Shown here in pieces: positions 43,960-51,888 of a stretch of 64,000 nucleotides of DNA. Source of the stretch: Neobacillus novalis NBRC 102450 (lineage in GTDB: Bacteria > Bacillota > Bacilli > Bacillales > Cytobacillaceae); the NCBI RefSeq assembly GCF_001591805.1, contig NZ_BCVP01000010.1:248001-312000 (forward strand). The letters run 5' to 3'. Position 1 is the stretch's first letter, and every line of letters begins with the position of its first letter. A model generated the notes under the pieces. The model did no database searches, was not told the origin of the DNA, and worked only from the letters and a program-made list of their open reading frames with translations. The position numbers and the translations under genes are program-made.

Positions 43960-44001
43960 CACCCCTCAATGTATGAACATATTATTCTTCATTGCGGGGT
44001 G
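43960..44001 (-). terminator. Hairpin that covers the ribosome site of the secreted protein gene
   Basis: Minus-strand CACCCCGCAATG pairs with CATTGAGGGGTG (11 of 12), followed by ATTTTTTTG. It is both a candidate terminator after maa and a structure containing the downstream Shine-Dalgarno GAGGGG. Confidence 0.65.
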
Positions 44002-44031
44002 ATCTATACTGTTTGAAAGTCTTAATAAAAA

Positions 44032-44592
44032 CTATAACTCAATATTTTTTATTATTTTAGCTGGATTTCCGCCAACGACAACATTATCGGGTACATCCTT
44101 TGTGACAACCGCCCCTGAAGCAATGACGACATTATCACCTATTTTAACACCAGGATTAATAATCGCTCCGCCGCCAATCCAAACATTATCACCAATTTGA
44201 ACGGGCGCACCAAACTCAACGCCAGAATTTCTCTCTACTGGGTTCAACGGATGGCCTGCTGTATAAATATGAACACCCGGAGCAACCATACAATTCTTCC
44301 CTATCCGAATTTCACAAACGTCTAAAAATACACAATTGAAGTTGGCATAAAAGTTTTCGCCGACATGAATGTTGTAGCCGTAATCACAGCGAAAGGTTGG
44401 CTCTATGTATAAATTTTTTCCTGTTGAACCAAAGAGTTCTTTTAGGAGTTCTGTCCGTTCGCTTCCCTCAGTTTCTGTTGAAAAATTAAACAATCTTGTT
44501 AGTCTTCTTGCATTCTCCCGCTCTTTTACTAGTTCGGGATCGCCAGCAACATAAAGTTCACCGTTTATCATTTTTTCTTTTTCTGTTTTCAT
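44032..44592 (-). CDS. maa: Maltose O-acetyltransferase
   Basis: About 186 aa left-handed beta-helix acetyltransferase. N-terminal maltose-acetyltransferase domain ([14 protein letters not shown]), then hexapeptide repeats (for example [21 protein letters not shown]). The catalytic His is in YTAGHPLNP (about 113), and the C-terminus is [12 protein letters not shown]. It acetylates maltose and glucose in vitro; the cell role is unclear. The second of two in-frame ATGs (44592) fits the TAGGAGA site and family N-termini. Confidence 0.92.
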   Translation of the reverse strand: MKTEKEKMINGELYVAGDPELVKERENARRLTRLFNFSTETEGSERTELLKELFGSTGKNLYIEPTFRCDYGYNIHVGENFYANFNCVFLDVCEIRIGKNCMVAPGVHIYTAGHPLNPVERNSGVEFGAPVQIGDNVWIGGGAIINPGVKIGDNVVIASGAVVTKDVPDNVVVGGNPAKIIKNIEL

Positions 44593-44667
44593 GGACATAG
44601 TCTCCTAATCTAAATTATTTTCTGCATCAGTTAATTATTACACGTCGGTTGAACAACAAATAACACG

Positions 44668-45279
44668 TTAGCGTTTTCTTCTTGCATATCTTACACCTAA
44701 CACCAATAATACAGCAGCTGCTGAAATAATAGCAGGTAAAAACTTGGATTGATTTTTTTCCTCACTTGGCTGATTTACATCAGTGACTGCTTTTACCTTG
44801 TGCTCAGTATTTACTATCGTTTCTTGTTCCTCATGAAGGTACTTTTCATAAAAAGCTCGAACGGTTTCGCTCTGGTCATCTACTTTTCCATTTTTCACTT
44901 GAATCATCCCGTTGGGTCCGGCCACTGGGGTAAGAAACTTAGAACCCTTTTTTTCTAAAAATAAAAGAAGTTCTCCACCCTGCTGTTGGAAATCATCCAC
45001 CCAGCCATTATCGTTACCATCGATGCCAGCAATAATTGTGGAAGGTATATCTTGACCTTTAATAACCTTGGAAACCTTAAATTCCAATCCGTGAAATGGG
45101 ATCTCCCCCGAAACAGGATTACTGCTAAAATCATATTTTCCAAGTACGATCACTTCAGCTCGATCAACAACTTCCTGTGGATCCAACAAAACCCAACTTG
45201 TCGCAAAACCTCGTGAACTAAATACCGGTAAACTAAGCAAGAGAACAAAAATGAAAAAATAAATCCTCCGCATACGCAT
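44668..45279 (-). CDS. Secreted protein with C-terminal membrane anchor, unknown function
   Basis: 203 aa. Signal peptide (RRIYFFIFVLLLSLPVFSSRGFA), a beta-rich external domain of about 110 residues with GIDGNDNGWVDD (a possible calcium-binding DxNDxG-like loop), a charged linker, then a hydrophobic segment (LPAIISAAAVLLVLGV) and a basic tail YARRKR. The tail layout resembles a sortase substrate, but LPAII is not a real LPxTG motif, so a simple anchor is more likely. Stand-alone gene downstream of the padR-DUF2812 pair. Confidence 0.7.
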   Translation of the reverse strand: MRMRRIYFFIFVLLLSLPVFSSRGFATSWVLLDPQEVVDRAEVIVLGKYDFSSNPVSGEIPFHGLEFKVSKVIKGQDIPSTIIAGIDGNDNGWVDDFQQQGGELLLFLEKKGSKFLTPVAGPNGMIQVKNGKVDDQSETVRAFYEKYLHEEQETIVNTEHKVKAVTDVNQPSEEKNQSKFLPAIISAAAVLLVLGVRYARRKR

Positions 45280-45354
45280 CGCCCCGCTTTTTTATTTTTT
45301 TTATAAGTATTGCAGGTCACTAGTAGTAGTCCTATCTTTTGATACAAATCATGG

Positions 45355-46551
45355 TCATACCGTTTTTTTAAGTCGAAAGTAATAAAGCCAAGTCCTGATC
45401 GTGTAAGAACCAAATGAAAGGATAGCTATCACCATGATAATCAAAGTCATAATACGCAATTTATCCACTTGGTTATGAATGAACAAATCGAATCCTATGC
45501 CTAGATTTAATAGATAGGCAATAATTAACGGAAGAAAAAGACATGAATAAGCGATTGCAATTTTTCTTGCATGTTTTAATTGATCGGTTTTTTCGCTGTA
45601 GATTTGCGGCCGCTCTTCCCCCTCTTTATACTCACGACTCCATAGCGACCATTTTTGGATCGATCCTAAGGAAGCAAACACGCTTTTCCAGCCTGCTTCT
45701 CTTTGCATCTCAAAGTAACTCTCATCAGCAATATTTTGGTAATCCGCACAATAGCTTACCTTCCGCTGACGTCCTATTAAGAAACGAAAGACCGTTCCTG
45801 TCTTGCTGACACGATAGAGATTATATCCTTGTTCTTCCATTTCCTCGAGCCACTGCTCAAGCTTATCTGGAGCATACATCCAGCCAAGCTTTCGTTTCAC
45901 AATTAGCTGTCCTGAACGCTTCAACTGCTTTTCTTCCGCTTTGCTAAGTTTGCCCTCAGGCTGCGTCCCAAAGTGAAGGTCATCTCTAGGCTTTTCTTTA
46001 ATTAGATTTTTATTGGTCCTATGAATTTTTATCATAGAATAAAGGGCAAGGACGAAAATAGCTATTACAGCACCAAAATACAAATACGTAAAAATCCAAT
46101 AGGGGCTATCTACCACTTCAACCTGAGAATCTGAAGAAATGAACATCATTCCAAATATACTCAGAAAAAACATCGCCACAATTGAAAAATAACCAACTAT
46201 ACCGCCGAAAATATACATGATAATTCGATTATGTTTGATAATGCCTTCTCGAACGGGGGAAGACTTAATTTGCTCACTCGGCTTTTCAATAGACGTTACA
46301 AACCAGTGGCCAGTCCGCAAAACCTTTGTCCAGCCCTCTGCTAATAACCCTCTTGAAAGTGACTCCCCCTGCATTTTATCAAACCCGATTCGGTATGTTA
46401 ACTTTTTAGGTTCGTCTTGTAGAAAGAAAAAGCACCGAGTTACTCGATTGATCTTTATTAAAAAATAACCATTTTCAGCCATAGACGAGAGCCACTTTTC
46501 CGTTTTTTGAACATCATAGCTCCAGAATGGTCTCACTACTTTTTTAATCAT
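45355..46551 (-). CDS. Membrane protein with two DUF2812 domains
   Basis: 398 aa. Two copies of the DUF2812 pattern: KTEKWLSSMAENGYFLIKI ... TYRIGFD near the N-terminus, and DKLEQWLEEMEEQGYNLYRV ... VSYCADYQ near residue 230. Each is followed by a pair of helices (about 110-185 and 335-385). The ATG overlaps the stop of padR (ATGA), so they are coupled. PadR-DUF2812 pairs are common in Firmicutes; function is unknown, with membrane stress sensing proposed by context only. Confidence 0.82.
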   Translation of the reverse strand: MIKKVVRPFWSYDVQKTEKWLSSMAENGYFLIKINRVTRCFFFLQDEPKKLTYRIGFDKMQGESLSRGLLAEGWTKVLRTGHWFVTSIEKPSEQIKSSPVREGIIKHNRIIMYIFGGIVGYFSIVAMFFLSIFGMMFISSDSQVEVVDSPYWIFTYLYFGAVIAIFVLALYSMIKIHRTNKNLIKEKPRDDLHFGTQPEGKLSKAEEKQLKRSGQLIVKRKLGWMYAPDKLEQWLEEMEEQGYNLYRVSKTGTVFRFLIGRQRKVSYCADYQNIADESYFEMQREAGWKSVFASLGSIQKWSLWSREYKEGEERPQIYSEKTDQLKHARKIAIAYSCLFLPLIIAYLLNLGIGFDLFIHNQVDKLRIMTLIIMVIAILSFGSYTIRTWLYYFRLKKTV

Positions 46552-46883
46552 AAAAAATCCCCCTCGAATTTCAACGCATTCTGATGCAGCTCTTTAAGTC
46601 TATTAATTTCAGAGATGATTAATTTTTTTCCAATTTCAGTTACTTCATAAACAGTCTTTCTTTCCTCATCGGCGAAGACAGTGATAATCCCATCCTTCTG
46701 CATTTTTGTCAACGTACCGTACACCGTACCCGATCCCAATTGAATCCTTGAGTTAGTGATTTCCTCAACATGCTTAACAATTCCGTATCCATGGCGAGGT
46801 TCGGTTAAGGAAAGGAGAATATAAAACGCCGTTTCCGTCATCGGTATATACTTTTTCAAGACCTTTTCAATCTCCAAAATCAT
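46548..46883 (-). CDS. PadR family transcriptional regulator
   Basis: About 111 aa. PadR winged helix with AFYILLSLTEPRHGYGI and the wing region GSGTVYGTLTKMQKDGIITVF, then a short C-terminal helix. The start is uncertain between ATG 46883 and TTG 46877; TTG has the better spacing to GAGGTG. It is translationally coupled to the DUF2812 gene and probably represses the pair through dyads just upstream. Confidence 0.9.
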   Translation of the reverse strand: MILEIEKVLKKYIPMTETAFYILLSLTEPRHGYGIVKHVEEITNSRIQLGSGTVYGTLTKMQKDGIITVFADEERKTVYEVTEIGKKLIISEINRLKELHQNALKFEGDFL

Positions 46884-46909
46884 CACCTCACAAGTTTGAT
46901 TTTAAAATC

Positions 46910-46957
46910 ATGTCGCACATAAACATGTCATATCGCGACTATATCACAACGTGACAT
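46910..46957 (-). promoter_or_regulatory. Dyads upstream of padR-DUF2812
   Basis: Two interleaved inverted repeats: GTCGC (46912-46916) with GCGAC (46935-46939), and ATGTCA (46925-46930) with TGACAT (46952-46957). Likely PadR operators. Confidence 0.4.
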
Positions 46958-47124
46958 ATTATTCAAATCATTCTTTACTAAAATTGGTAAAATATTTGTT
47001 AGTAGTTTTTTATATGGTAGACAGGTGTTTACTCAATGCTTAAAACAACAAATTAAATTGTGTTATAATTGTGAATATTGGAATTTCGTGAAATGCGTAC
47101 TTACCCATTAAGGAGGAACAGAAT

Positions 47125-48780
47125 TTGAGATTTGATGTGATTGTGGTTGGGGCTGGGCTTGCAGGGTTAGTTGCAACAGCTGAACTTGCGGATGCGGGAA
47201 AGAAAGTGCTCCTTTTAGATCAAGAACCTGAAGCCTCTCTTGGCGGGCAGGCCTGGTGGTCGTTCGGTGGGTTGTTTCTAGTCGATTCACCCGAACAAAG
47301 AAGAATGGGAATAAAGGATTCCCATGAGCTTGCCTGGCAGGACTGGTTAGGATCGGCAGCGTTTGACAGAGAAGAAGATGAGGATTATTGGGGTAAAAAA
47401 TGGGCGCAAGCATATGTTAATTTTGCTGCCGGTGAAAAACGCGAATGGTTATATAATATGGGCGTCCGTTTCTTTCCGGTGGTGGGTTGGGCTGAGCGTG
47501 GCGGTAATCTTGCTGATGGCCATGGTAACTCCGTACCGCGATTTCATATTGTTTGGGGAACAGGACCTGGCCTTGTTCGGCCATTTGAGGAGAGAGTCCG
47601 AAAAGCGATGGCAAATGGTCTTGTTGACTATCGTCCAAGGCACCGTGTCAATAAATTAATCACTGAAAATGGCGCCGTAATCGGAGTCAATGGTGATATT
47701 CTGATTCCAAGTTCAGTCGCACGGGGAGAAGCAAGTTCTCGTGAAAAGGTTGGAGATTTTGAGTTTCACTCGCAAGCCGTGATGGTAACAAGCGGCGGCA
47801 TCGGCGGCAACCACGAACTTATCAAAAAACATTGGCCAGAAAGGCTCGGGGCTGCACCGAAAAATATGATATCAGGGGTGCCGGAGCATGTTGATGGAAG
47901 AATGCTGTCTATTACAGAACAAGCTGGCGGCCGAATCGTCAATCGTGATCGGATGTGGCACTATACAGAAGGCATAAAAAATTGGGGACCGGTATGGCCG
48001 ATGCACGGGATTCGCATCCTTCCGGGACCTTCATCCATTTGGTTCGATGCAAAAGGAAAGCGTTTTCCGGCACCAAACTTTCCAGGCTTCGACACATTAG
48101 GAACCCTTGATGCAATCATGAAGACTGGTTATGATTATTCCTGGTTCATATTAACGCAAAAAATTATTGAAAAAGAATTTGCCTTATCAGGGTCGGAGCA
48201 AAATCCTGATTTAACTGGGAAGAGTATTAAAAAGGTGTTGGCTCGTGTCCTGCCAGGCCCGACAGCACCGGTAAAAGCATTTATGAACAAAGGTGAGGAT
48301 TTTGTTATCGCCAACACGTTACCGGAACTAGTTGCCGGGATGAACAAGCTCACCGGGGAGAACTTACTTAATCTTGAGGAGATTGAACGGCAAATTCTTG
48401 CAAGGGATCGCGAGATTGATAATAAATTTACGAAAGACCTGCAGATAACGGCGATGCGCGGCGCACGGAATTATTTGGGCGACAAACTGATTAGAGTGGC
48501 TTCACCGCATAAAATTCTCGATCCAAAGATGGGGCCATTAATCGCTGTTCGTTTAAATATCGTTAGTCGTAAAACGCTTGGCGGGCTGCAAACTGATTTA
48601 TTCGGCAGAGTGCTAGATTCCTCTGGAAACCCGGTTCCTGGTCTATACGCTGCCGGCGAAGTTTCCGGGTTTGGCGGAGGCGGGATTCACGGCTATCGCT
48701 CACTAGAAGGAACTTTCGTTGGAGGCTGTTTGTTTACGGGAAGGCAGGCGGGGCGTGCACTGGCGAAGGAATTGGGGTAA
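47125..48780 (+). CDS. FAD-binding dehydrogenase (fumarate reductase/ketosteroid dehydrogenase-like flavoprotein)
   Basis: 551 aa. Dinucleotide motif VVGAGLAGLVATAELADAGKKV at the N-terminus, LGGQAWWSFGGL after it, and the C-terminal FAD segment PGLYAAGEVSGFGGGGIHGYRSLEGTFVGG. It belongs to the FAD-dependent oxidoreductase 2 family, in the branch of large FAD-binding dehydrogenases related to 3-ketosteroid dehydrogenases. Substrate unknown. The TTG start at 47125 is supported by AAGGAGGA seven bases upstream. TATAAT near 47063 could be its -10. Stand-alone with a terminator. Confidence 0.88.
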   Translation: MRFDVIVVGAGLAGLVATAELADAGKKVLLLDQEPEASLGGQAWWSFGGLFLVDSPEQRRMGIKDSHELAWQDWLGSAAFDREEDEDYWGKKWAQAYVNFAAGEKREWLYNMGVRFFPVVGWAERGGNLADGHGNSVPRFHIVWGTGPGLVRPFEERVRKAMANGLVDYRPRHRVNKLITENGAVIGVNGDILIPSSVARGEASSREKVGDFEFHSQAVMVTSGGIGGNHELIKKHWPERLGAAPKNMISGVPEHVDGRMLSITEQAGGRIVNRDRMWHYTEGIKNWGPVWPMHGIRILPGPSSIWFDAKGKRFPAPNFPGFDTLGTLDAIMKTGYDYSWFILTQKIIEKEFALSGSEQNPDLTGKSIKKVLARVLPGPTAPVKAFMNKGEDFVIANTLPELVAGMNKLTGENLLNLEEIERQILARDREIDNKFTKDLQITAMRGARNYLGDKLIRVASPHKILDPKMGPLIAVRLNIVSRKTLGGLQTDLFGRVLDSSGNPVPGLYAAGEVSGFGGGGIHGYRSLEGTFVGGCLFTGRQAGRALAKELG

Positions 48781-48789
48781 AAAGCGAAA

Positions 48790-48822
48790 AGGCTGTCTCT
48801 AAATTTTGAGGCAGTCTTTTTG
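48790..48822 (+). terminator. Terminator of the FAD dehydrogenase gene
   Basis: 10-bp stem AGGCTGTCTC/GAGGCAGTCT with two G-U pairs, then TTTTTG. Confidence 0.75.
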
Positions 48823-48858
48823 TTCATTTTTGTAAAAATAGTTAGGGTAGATTTTTCG

Positions 48859-48933
48859 ATTCGCTGATAAAATCCATTATTCGCTGATAAATGGTGTGGA
48901 TTCGCTGATAAATTTGCAGAATTCTCCAATAAA
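48859..48933. repeat. Four-unit phased repeat array, period 20-21 bp
   Basis: Core ATTCGCTGATAAA starts at 48859, 48879 and 48900, and a degenerate copy ATTCTCCAATAAAA at 48920. Spacings 20, 21, 20. It shares the first ten bases of its core with the array at 8792-8908. Confidence 0.75.
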
Positions 48934-49039
48934 AAGTTAATAATAAAAGCAAAATTTTATTCCAGAATTTCGCCCGATTGTTGAATAACATGAAGGTGTT
49001 ATATCGACAATGGCTACCTTGAGAACATGACAAATAATT

Positions 49040-49068
49040 AAAGCACGGATAATTTTTTCCGTGCTTTT
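49040..49068. terminator. Hairpin with T-runs in the noncoding gap before the exporter cassette
   Basis: AAAGCACGGA pairs with TCCGTGCTTT, T-rich on both sides. It may end transcription of the exporter operon from the right; about 60 bp beyond its stop codon. The rest of 48934-49129 shows nothing else I can support. Confidence 0.55.
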
Positions 49069-49129
49069 TCAAACATATATTTCATTTCGGAAGATTTAGT
49101 TGCCACGAGACACCGAACCGATGGTGTAC

Positions 49130-49879
49130 TTACCCTAACTGGCGTTTAAATGATTTACTGGCGAAGAAGTAAGCGATAACTATGATGCCGACGCACCAGG
49201 CAAGCGCGATCCAGATATCGTTGCCAACAGACCCTTCATACAAGAGGGCACGAATCGCATTCACGATTGAAGTCACGGGCTGGTTCTCAGCGAACGCACG
49301 GACTATTTTTGGCATGGTTTCGGTGGGGACAAAGGCCGAACTGATAAACGGCAGGAAAATCAGCGGGTACGAGTAGGCTGTCGCCCCTTCCATAGACCCC
49401 GCTGTCAATCCGGGAATGACCGCCAGCCATGTCAGCGCCAGCGTAAAAAGCCCGAGTATCCCAGCTACCACGAGCCAATCCAGGATACCAGCACTGGAAC
49501 GGAAGCCCATCAAGAGCGCAATGAGGATAACCACCAAGACAGTAAGCGCATTGGAAACAAGCGAAGTCAACACGTGAGCCCACAATACCGATGAGCGCTT
49601 GATGGGCATGGTAATGAAACGCGCCATCAGTCCGCTCTTTACATCGTTAAACAGCCGCAAGGAAGTGTAAGCGACGCCGGAAGCGATAGCCATAAGCAAG
49701 ATTCCCGGCAATAAATAATTGACGTAGTTGTCCGTGCCTGTCTCTATAGCGCCGCCAAATACGTATACAAACAACAACATCATCATAATCGGCGTAATCG
49801 CAACCGTGATAATCGTATCCGGGCTGCGCATGATGTTGCGCATTAAACGCCCTAGTAATACTCCTGTTTTGCTTTTCAT
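49130..49879 (-). CDS. ABC-2 exporter permease (DrrB-like)
   Basis: 249 aa with six helices and the ABC-2 signature region FISSAFVPTETMPKIVRAFAENQPVTSIVNAIRALL, which is typical of the daunorubicin resistance DrrB group. It starts directly after the ATPase stop. Base composition is clearly richer in G and C, including third codon positions, than the flanking genes, which suggests import from another lineage. Substrate unknown; likely drug or lipid export. Confidence 0.9.
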   Translation of the reverse strand: MKSKTGVLLGRLMRNIMRSPDTIITVAITPIMMMLLFVYVFGGAIETGTDNYVNYLLPGILLMAIASGVAYTSLRLFNDVKSGLMARFITMPIKRSSVLWAHVLTSLVSNALTVLVVILIALLMGFRSSAGILDWLVVAGILGLFTLALTWLAVIPGLTAGSMEGATAYSYPLIFLPFISSAFVPTETMPKIVRAFAENQPVTSIVNAIRALLYEGSVGNDIWIALAWCVGIIVIAYFFASKSFKRQLG

Positions 49880-50641
49880 TTATATCTCCTCCTTTTTGCC
49901 GATGATCGCGAGGAAAATTTCCTCTAATGTCGGCTGCTTCTCGATGTACTCCACTTTAGCTGGCGGGAACATCACTTTGAGTTCGGTAAGGGTACCGGTC
50001 GTGATAATTTTTCCGCCATGCAGGATGGCGATACGGTCCGCCAGTTGTTCGGCTTCCTCGAGGTACTGGGTCGTCAGCAAGATCGTCGTGCCGCCGCCAG
50101 CAAGTTCCTTGACGGTATCCCAGACTTCAATTCGCGCTTCGGGGTCAAGCCCTGTCGTCGGTTCGTCGAGAAAAATGACTGCTGGCGTCCCGATCAGGCT
50201 CATGGCGATGTCAAGCCGGCGCTTCATCCCCCCGGAATATTTGTCCGCTCGGCGGTTGGCCGCGTCACGCAGGCTGAATCTTGCAAGCAGATTGTCGGCG
50301 ACTTGAGCGGGATGGGAAACTCCCCGCAACTTGGCGATCATCATCAGGTTTTCCAGCCCAGTGTGCATGCCGTCTAAAGCTGCGAACTGCCCTGTCAGGC
50401 TGATGCTCTGGCGAACCTGATCCGGTTGACGCTGGACGTCAAAGCCGCAAATACCTACTTCGCCGCCATCGGGCTTCATTAGCGTCGAGAGGATGTTGAC
50501 CGTCGTCGTCTTGCCCGCTCCATTTGAGCCCAGCAGGGCGAAAATTTCGCCACGCTGCACCTCAAAATCCACCCCCTTTAAGACTTCCTTGTTTTTAAAG
50601 GATTTTTTTAACCCTTTTACAGAAATCGCTGCATTGTTCAT
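49880..50641 (-). CDS. ABC exporter ATP-binding protein (DrrA-like)
   Basis: 253 aa. Walker A GSNGAGKTT, signature YSGGMKRRLDIAMSL, Walker B VIFLDEPTTGLDP, H-loop TTQYL. The ending VEYIEKQPTLEEIFLAI is the DrrA-type C-terminal tail. GC-rich like its partner. A 34-nt operator-like sequence at 50703-50736 upstream matches the one in front of the PadR gene of the same cassette. Confidence 0.92.
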   Translation of the reverse strand: MNNAAISVKGLKKSFKNKEVLKGVDFEVQRGEIFALLGSNGAGKTTTVNILSTLMKPDGGEVGICGFDVQRQPDQVRQSISLTGQFAALDGMHTGLENLMMIAKLRGVSHPAQVADNLLARFSLRDAANRRADKYSGGMKRRLDIAMSLIGTPAVIFLDEPTTGLDPEARIEVWDTVKELAGGGTTILLTTQYLEEAEQLADRIAILHGGKIITTGTLTELKVMFPPAKVEYIEKQPTLEEIFLAIIGKKEEI

Positions 50642-50702
50642 ACTTTTTTCCTCCTTATAAAATGCGCCTTTTGGTGCTAGATTGCCTACACTCTCCTATT
50701 TA

Positions 50703-50736
50703 GTCTGACTGATAATCTGTATGACTTAGTACCTAG
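50703..50736 (-). promoter_or_regulatory. Copy 1 of a duplicated 34-nt operator/promoter sequence
   Basis: GTCTGACTGATAATCTGTAT and the next 14 bases (plus-strand reading) match 51568-51601 at 28 of 34 positions without gaps. It lies 62 bp before the DrrA-like gene. Confidence 0.6.
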
Positions 50737-50812
50737 TTGAAAAAATAACTGAATAACGAAGGCGGCAATTCACATTTGTAACCAGCTATTCAGTCGGTAT
50801 TATCTATTGAAT

Positions 50813-51154
50813 TTATTTTTTTCCCAATCGCTTCATGATACTCTGATTCAAATCTTCACGATACTTGGCGACATAGGTTTTAGCGTTTGCCACTAGTTCG
50901 TCGGCAAAGGACGCCACGTCGTCCCCAGTGATTTCCAGCACTTGTCTGCCTTCCGCCGCACCGGATTCGAACAACTCGATTAATTCATACTGCATGTGCA
51001 GCATATCCATCCCATTGCCCGCTGCGAACTTCCACATATAGTTTTGGATTTGCTTAAATACAAACTGGAAGTCCTCTGGAAGGGCTTCAACCCGTGCCAT
51101 CATCATCTTGTATTCTTTTTTATCACCAATCAATTTTTTGAACATTTCCATCAT
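50813..51154 (-). CDS. DUF1048 family protein
   Basis: 113 aa, helical, no signal peptide. It shows the DUF1048 features FKKLIGDKKEYKMMMARVEALP and YQ-type motif FVFKQIQNYMWKF. DUF1048 proteins often sit beside PadR regulators and ABC exporters; the function is unknown. AAAAGGAGG precedes the paired ATGs. Encoded between the PadR gene and the DrrAB-like genes of this cassette. Confidence 0.85.
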   Translation of the reverse strand: MMEMFKKLIGDKKEYKMMMARVEALPEDFQFVFKQIQNYMWKFAAGNGMDMLHMQYELIELFESGAAEGRQVLEITGDDVASFADELVANAKTYVAKYREDLNQSIMKRLGKK

Positions 51155-51225
51155 GTTATTTTTCCTCCTTTTTTATAAAGCTGAACAAGACACTCCAAAA
51201 ATATCGCACGTAATATCTTATGAAG

Positions 51226-51546
51226 CTAGATTGTCTTCAAGACGTTGATTTTTGATGATACAAAATCCCACTTTTTCCAAAACAATTCAAGTTCCTGACG
51301 GCCAGCCTCATTAAGTGAGTAAAACTTGCGGGGCGGTCCCATATCTGACGGTTTCTTTTCTATGCTCACGAGTTTTTTCTTTTCTAATCGCACGAGGATG
51401 GTGTAGACCGTCCCTTCCACGACTTCGGTAAACCCAAGCTCGTTCAGGCGGCGGGTAATCTCGTAGCCATAGGTTTCATGGCGGCTGATGATTTCCAGCA
51501 CACAGCCTTCCAGCGAACCCCTCAGCATTTCAGTTAAATTATTCAT
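51226..51546 (-). CDS. PadR family regulator of the DrrAB-like cassette
   Basis: About 106 aa. PadR winged helix with GCVLEIISRHETYGYEITRRLNE and VVEGTVYTILVRLEKKKLV. ATG 51546 is preferred because AGAGGTGG lies at good distance; an upstream GTG overlaps that site. It likely represses both its own unit and the exporter through the duplicated operator at 51568-51601 and 50703-50736. Confidence 0.9.
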   Translation of the reverse strand: MNNLTEMLRGSLEGCVLEIISRHETYGYEITRRLNELGFTEVVEGTVYTILVRLEKKKLVSIEKKPSDMGPPRKFYSLNEAGRQELELFWKKWDFVSSKINVLKTI

Positions 51547-51567
51547 ATTCAGAGCCACCTCTATTCT

Positions 51568-51601
51568 GTCTGACTTATATTCAGTATAACATAGTACCGA
51601 G
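51568..51601 (-). promoter_or_regulatory. Copy 2 of the duplicated 34-nt operator/promoter sequence
   Basis: GTCTGACTTATATTCAGTAT and the following 14 bases (plus-strand reading), 22 bp before the PadR start. See the matching copy at 50703. Confidence 0.6.
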
Positions 51602-51612
51602 GTAAAAATTTT

Positions 51613-51648
51613 TACTTAATAGCTTTTGGGAAATCCCGCTATTAAGTA
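51613..51648. repeat. 11-bp perfect inverted repeat upstream of the PadR cassette
   Basis: TACTTAATAGC and its exact complement are 14 nt apart. No T-run follows, so an operator or a cassette boundary feature is possible. Confidence 0.45.
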
Positions 51649-51831
51649 TTGCTTATTACAGGTACATTGTAACACCGAGTAGCAGGGGGTGTCAACTATT
51701 TCTTTTTTCGCAAATAAAAAGAAAAAGTCGCATTACAGCGGTTCTTTTCCTTGGTTTGAATAGACATAAAGGCGCGCATTTCTTAAATTTGCAGATAAAA
51801 TAACAATTTTTCACGATTTCTCTCAAATAAT

Positions 51832-51875
51832 AAAAGAGTATGTCCCAAAGGCATAATCCCAGGGAGATACTCTTA
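51832..51875 (-). terminator. Terminator of sbcDC
   Basis: AAGAGTAT/ATACTCTT outer stem extended by CTCCC/GGGAC-type pairing, then TTATTATTT on the minus strand, directly after the sbcC stop. Confidence 0.65.
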
Positions 51876-51888
51876 TTTTGCCAAAATC

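Noticed and set aside
44668-45279. Sortase (LPxTG) substrate
   Set aside because: The C-terminal layout fits, but LPAII lacks the Thr-Gly of the motif and no sortase is nearby.
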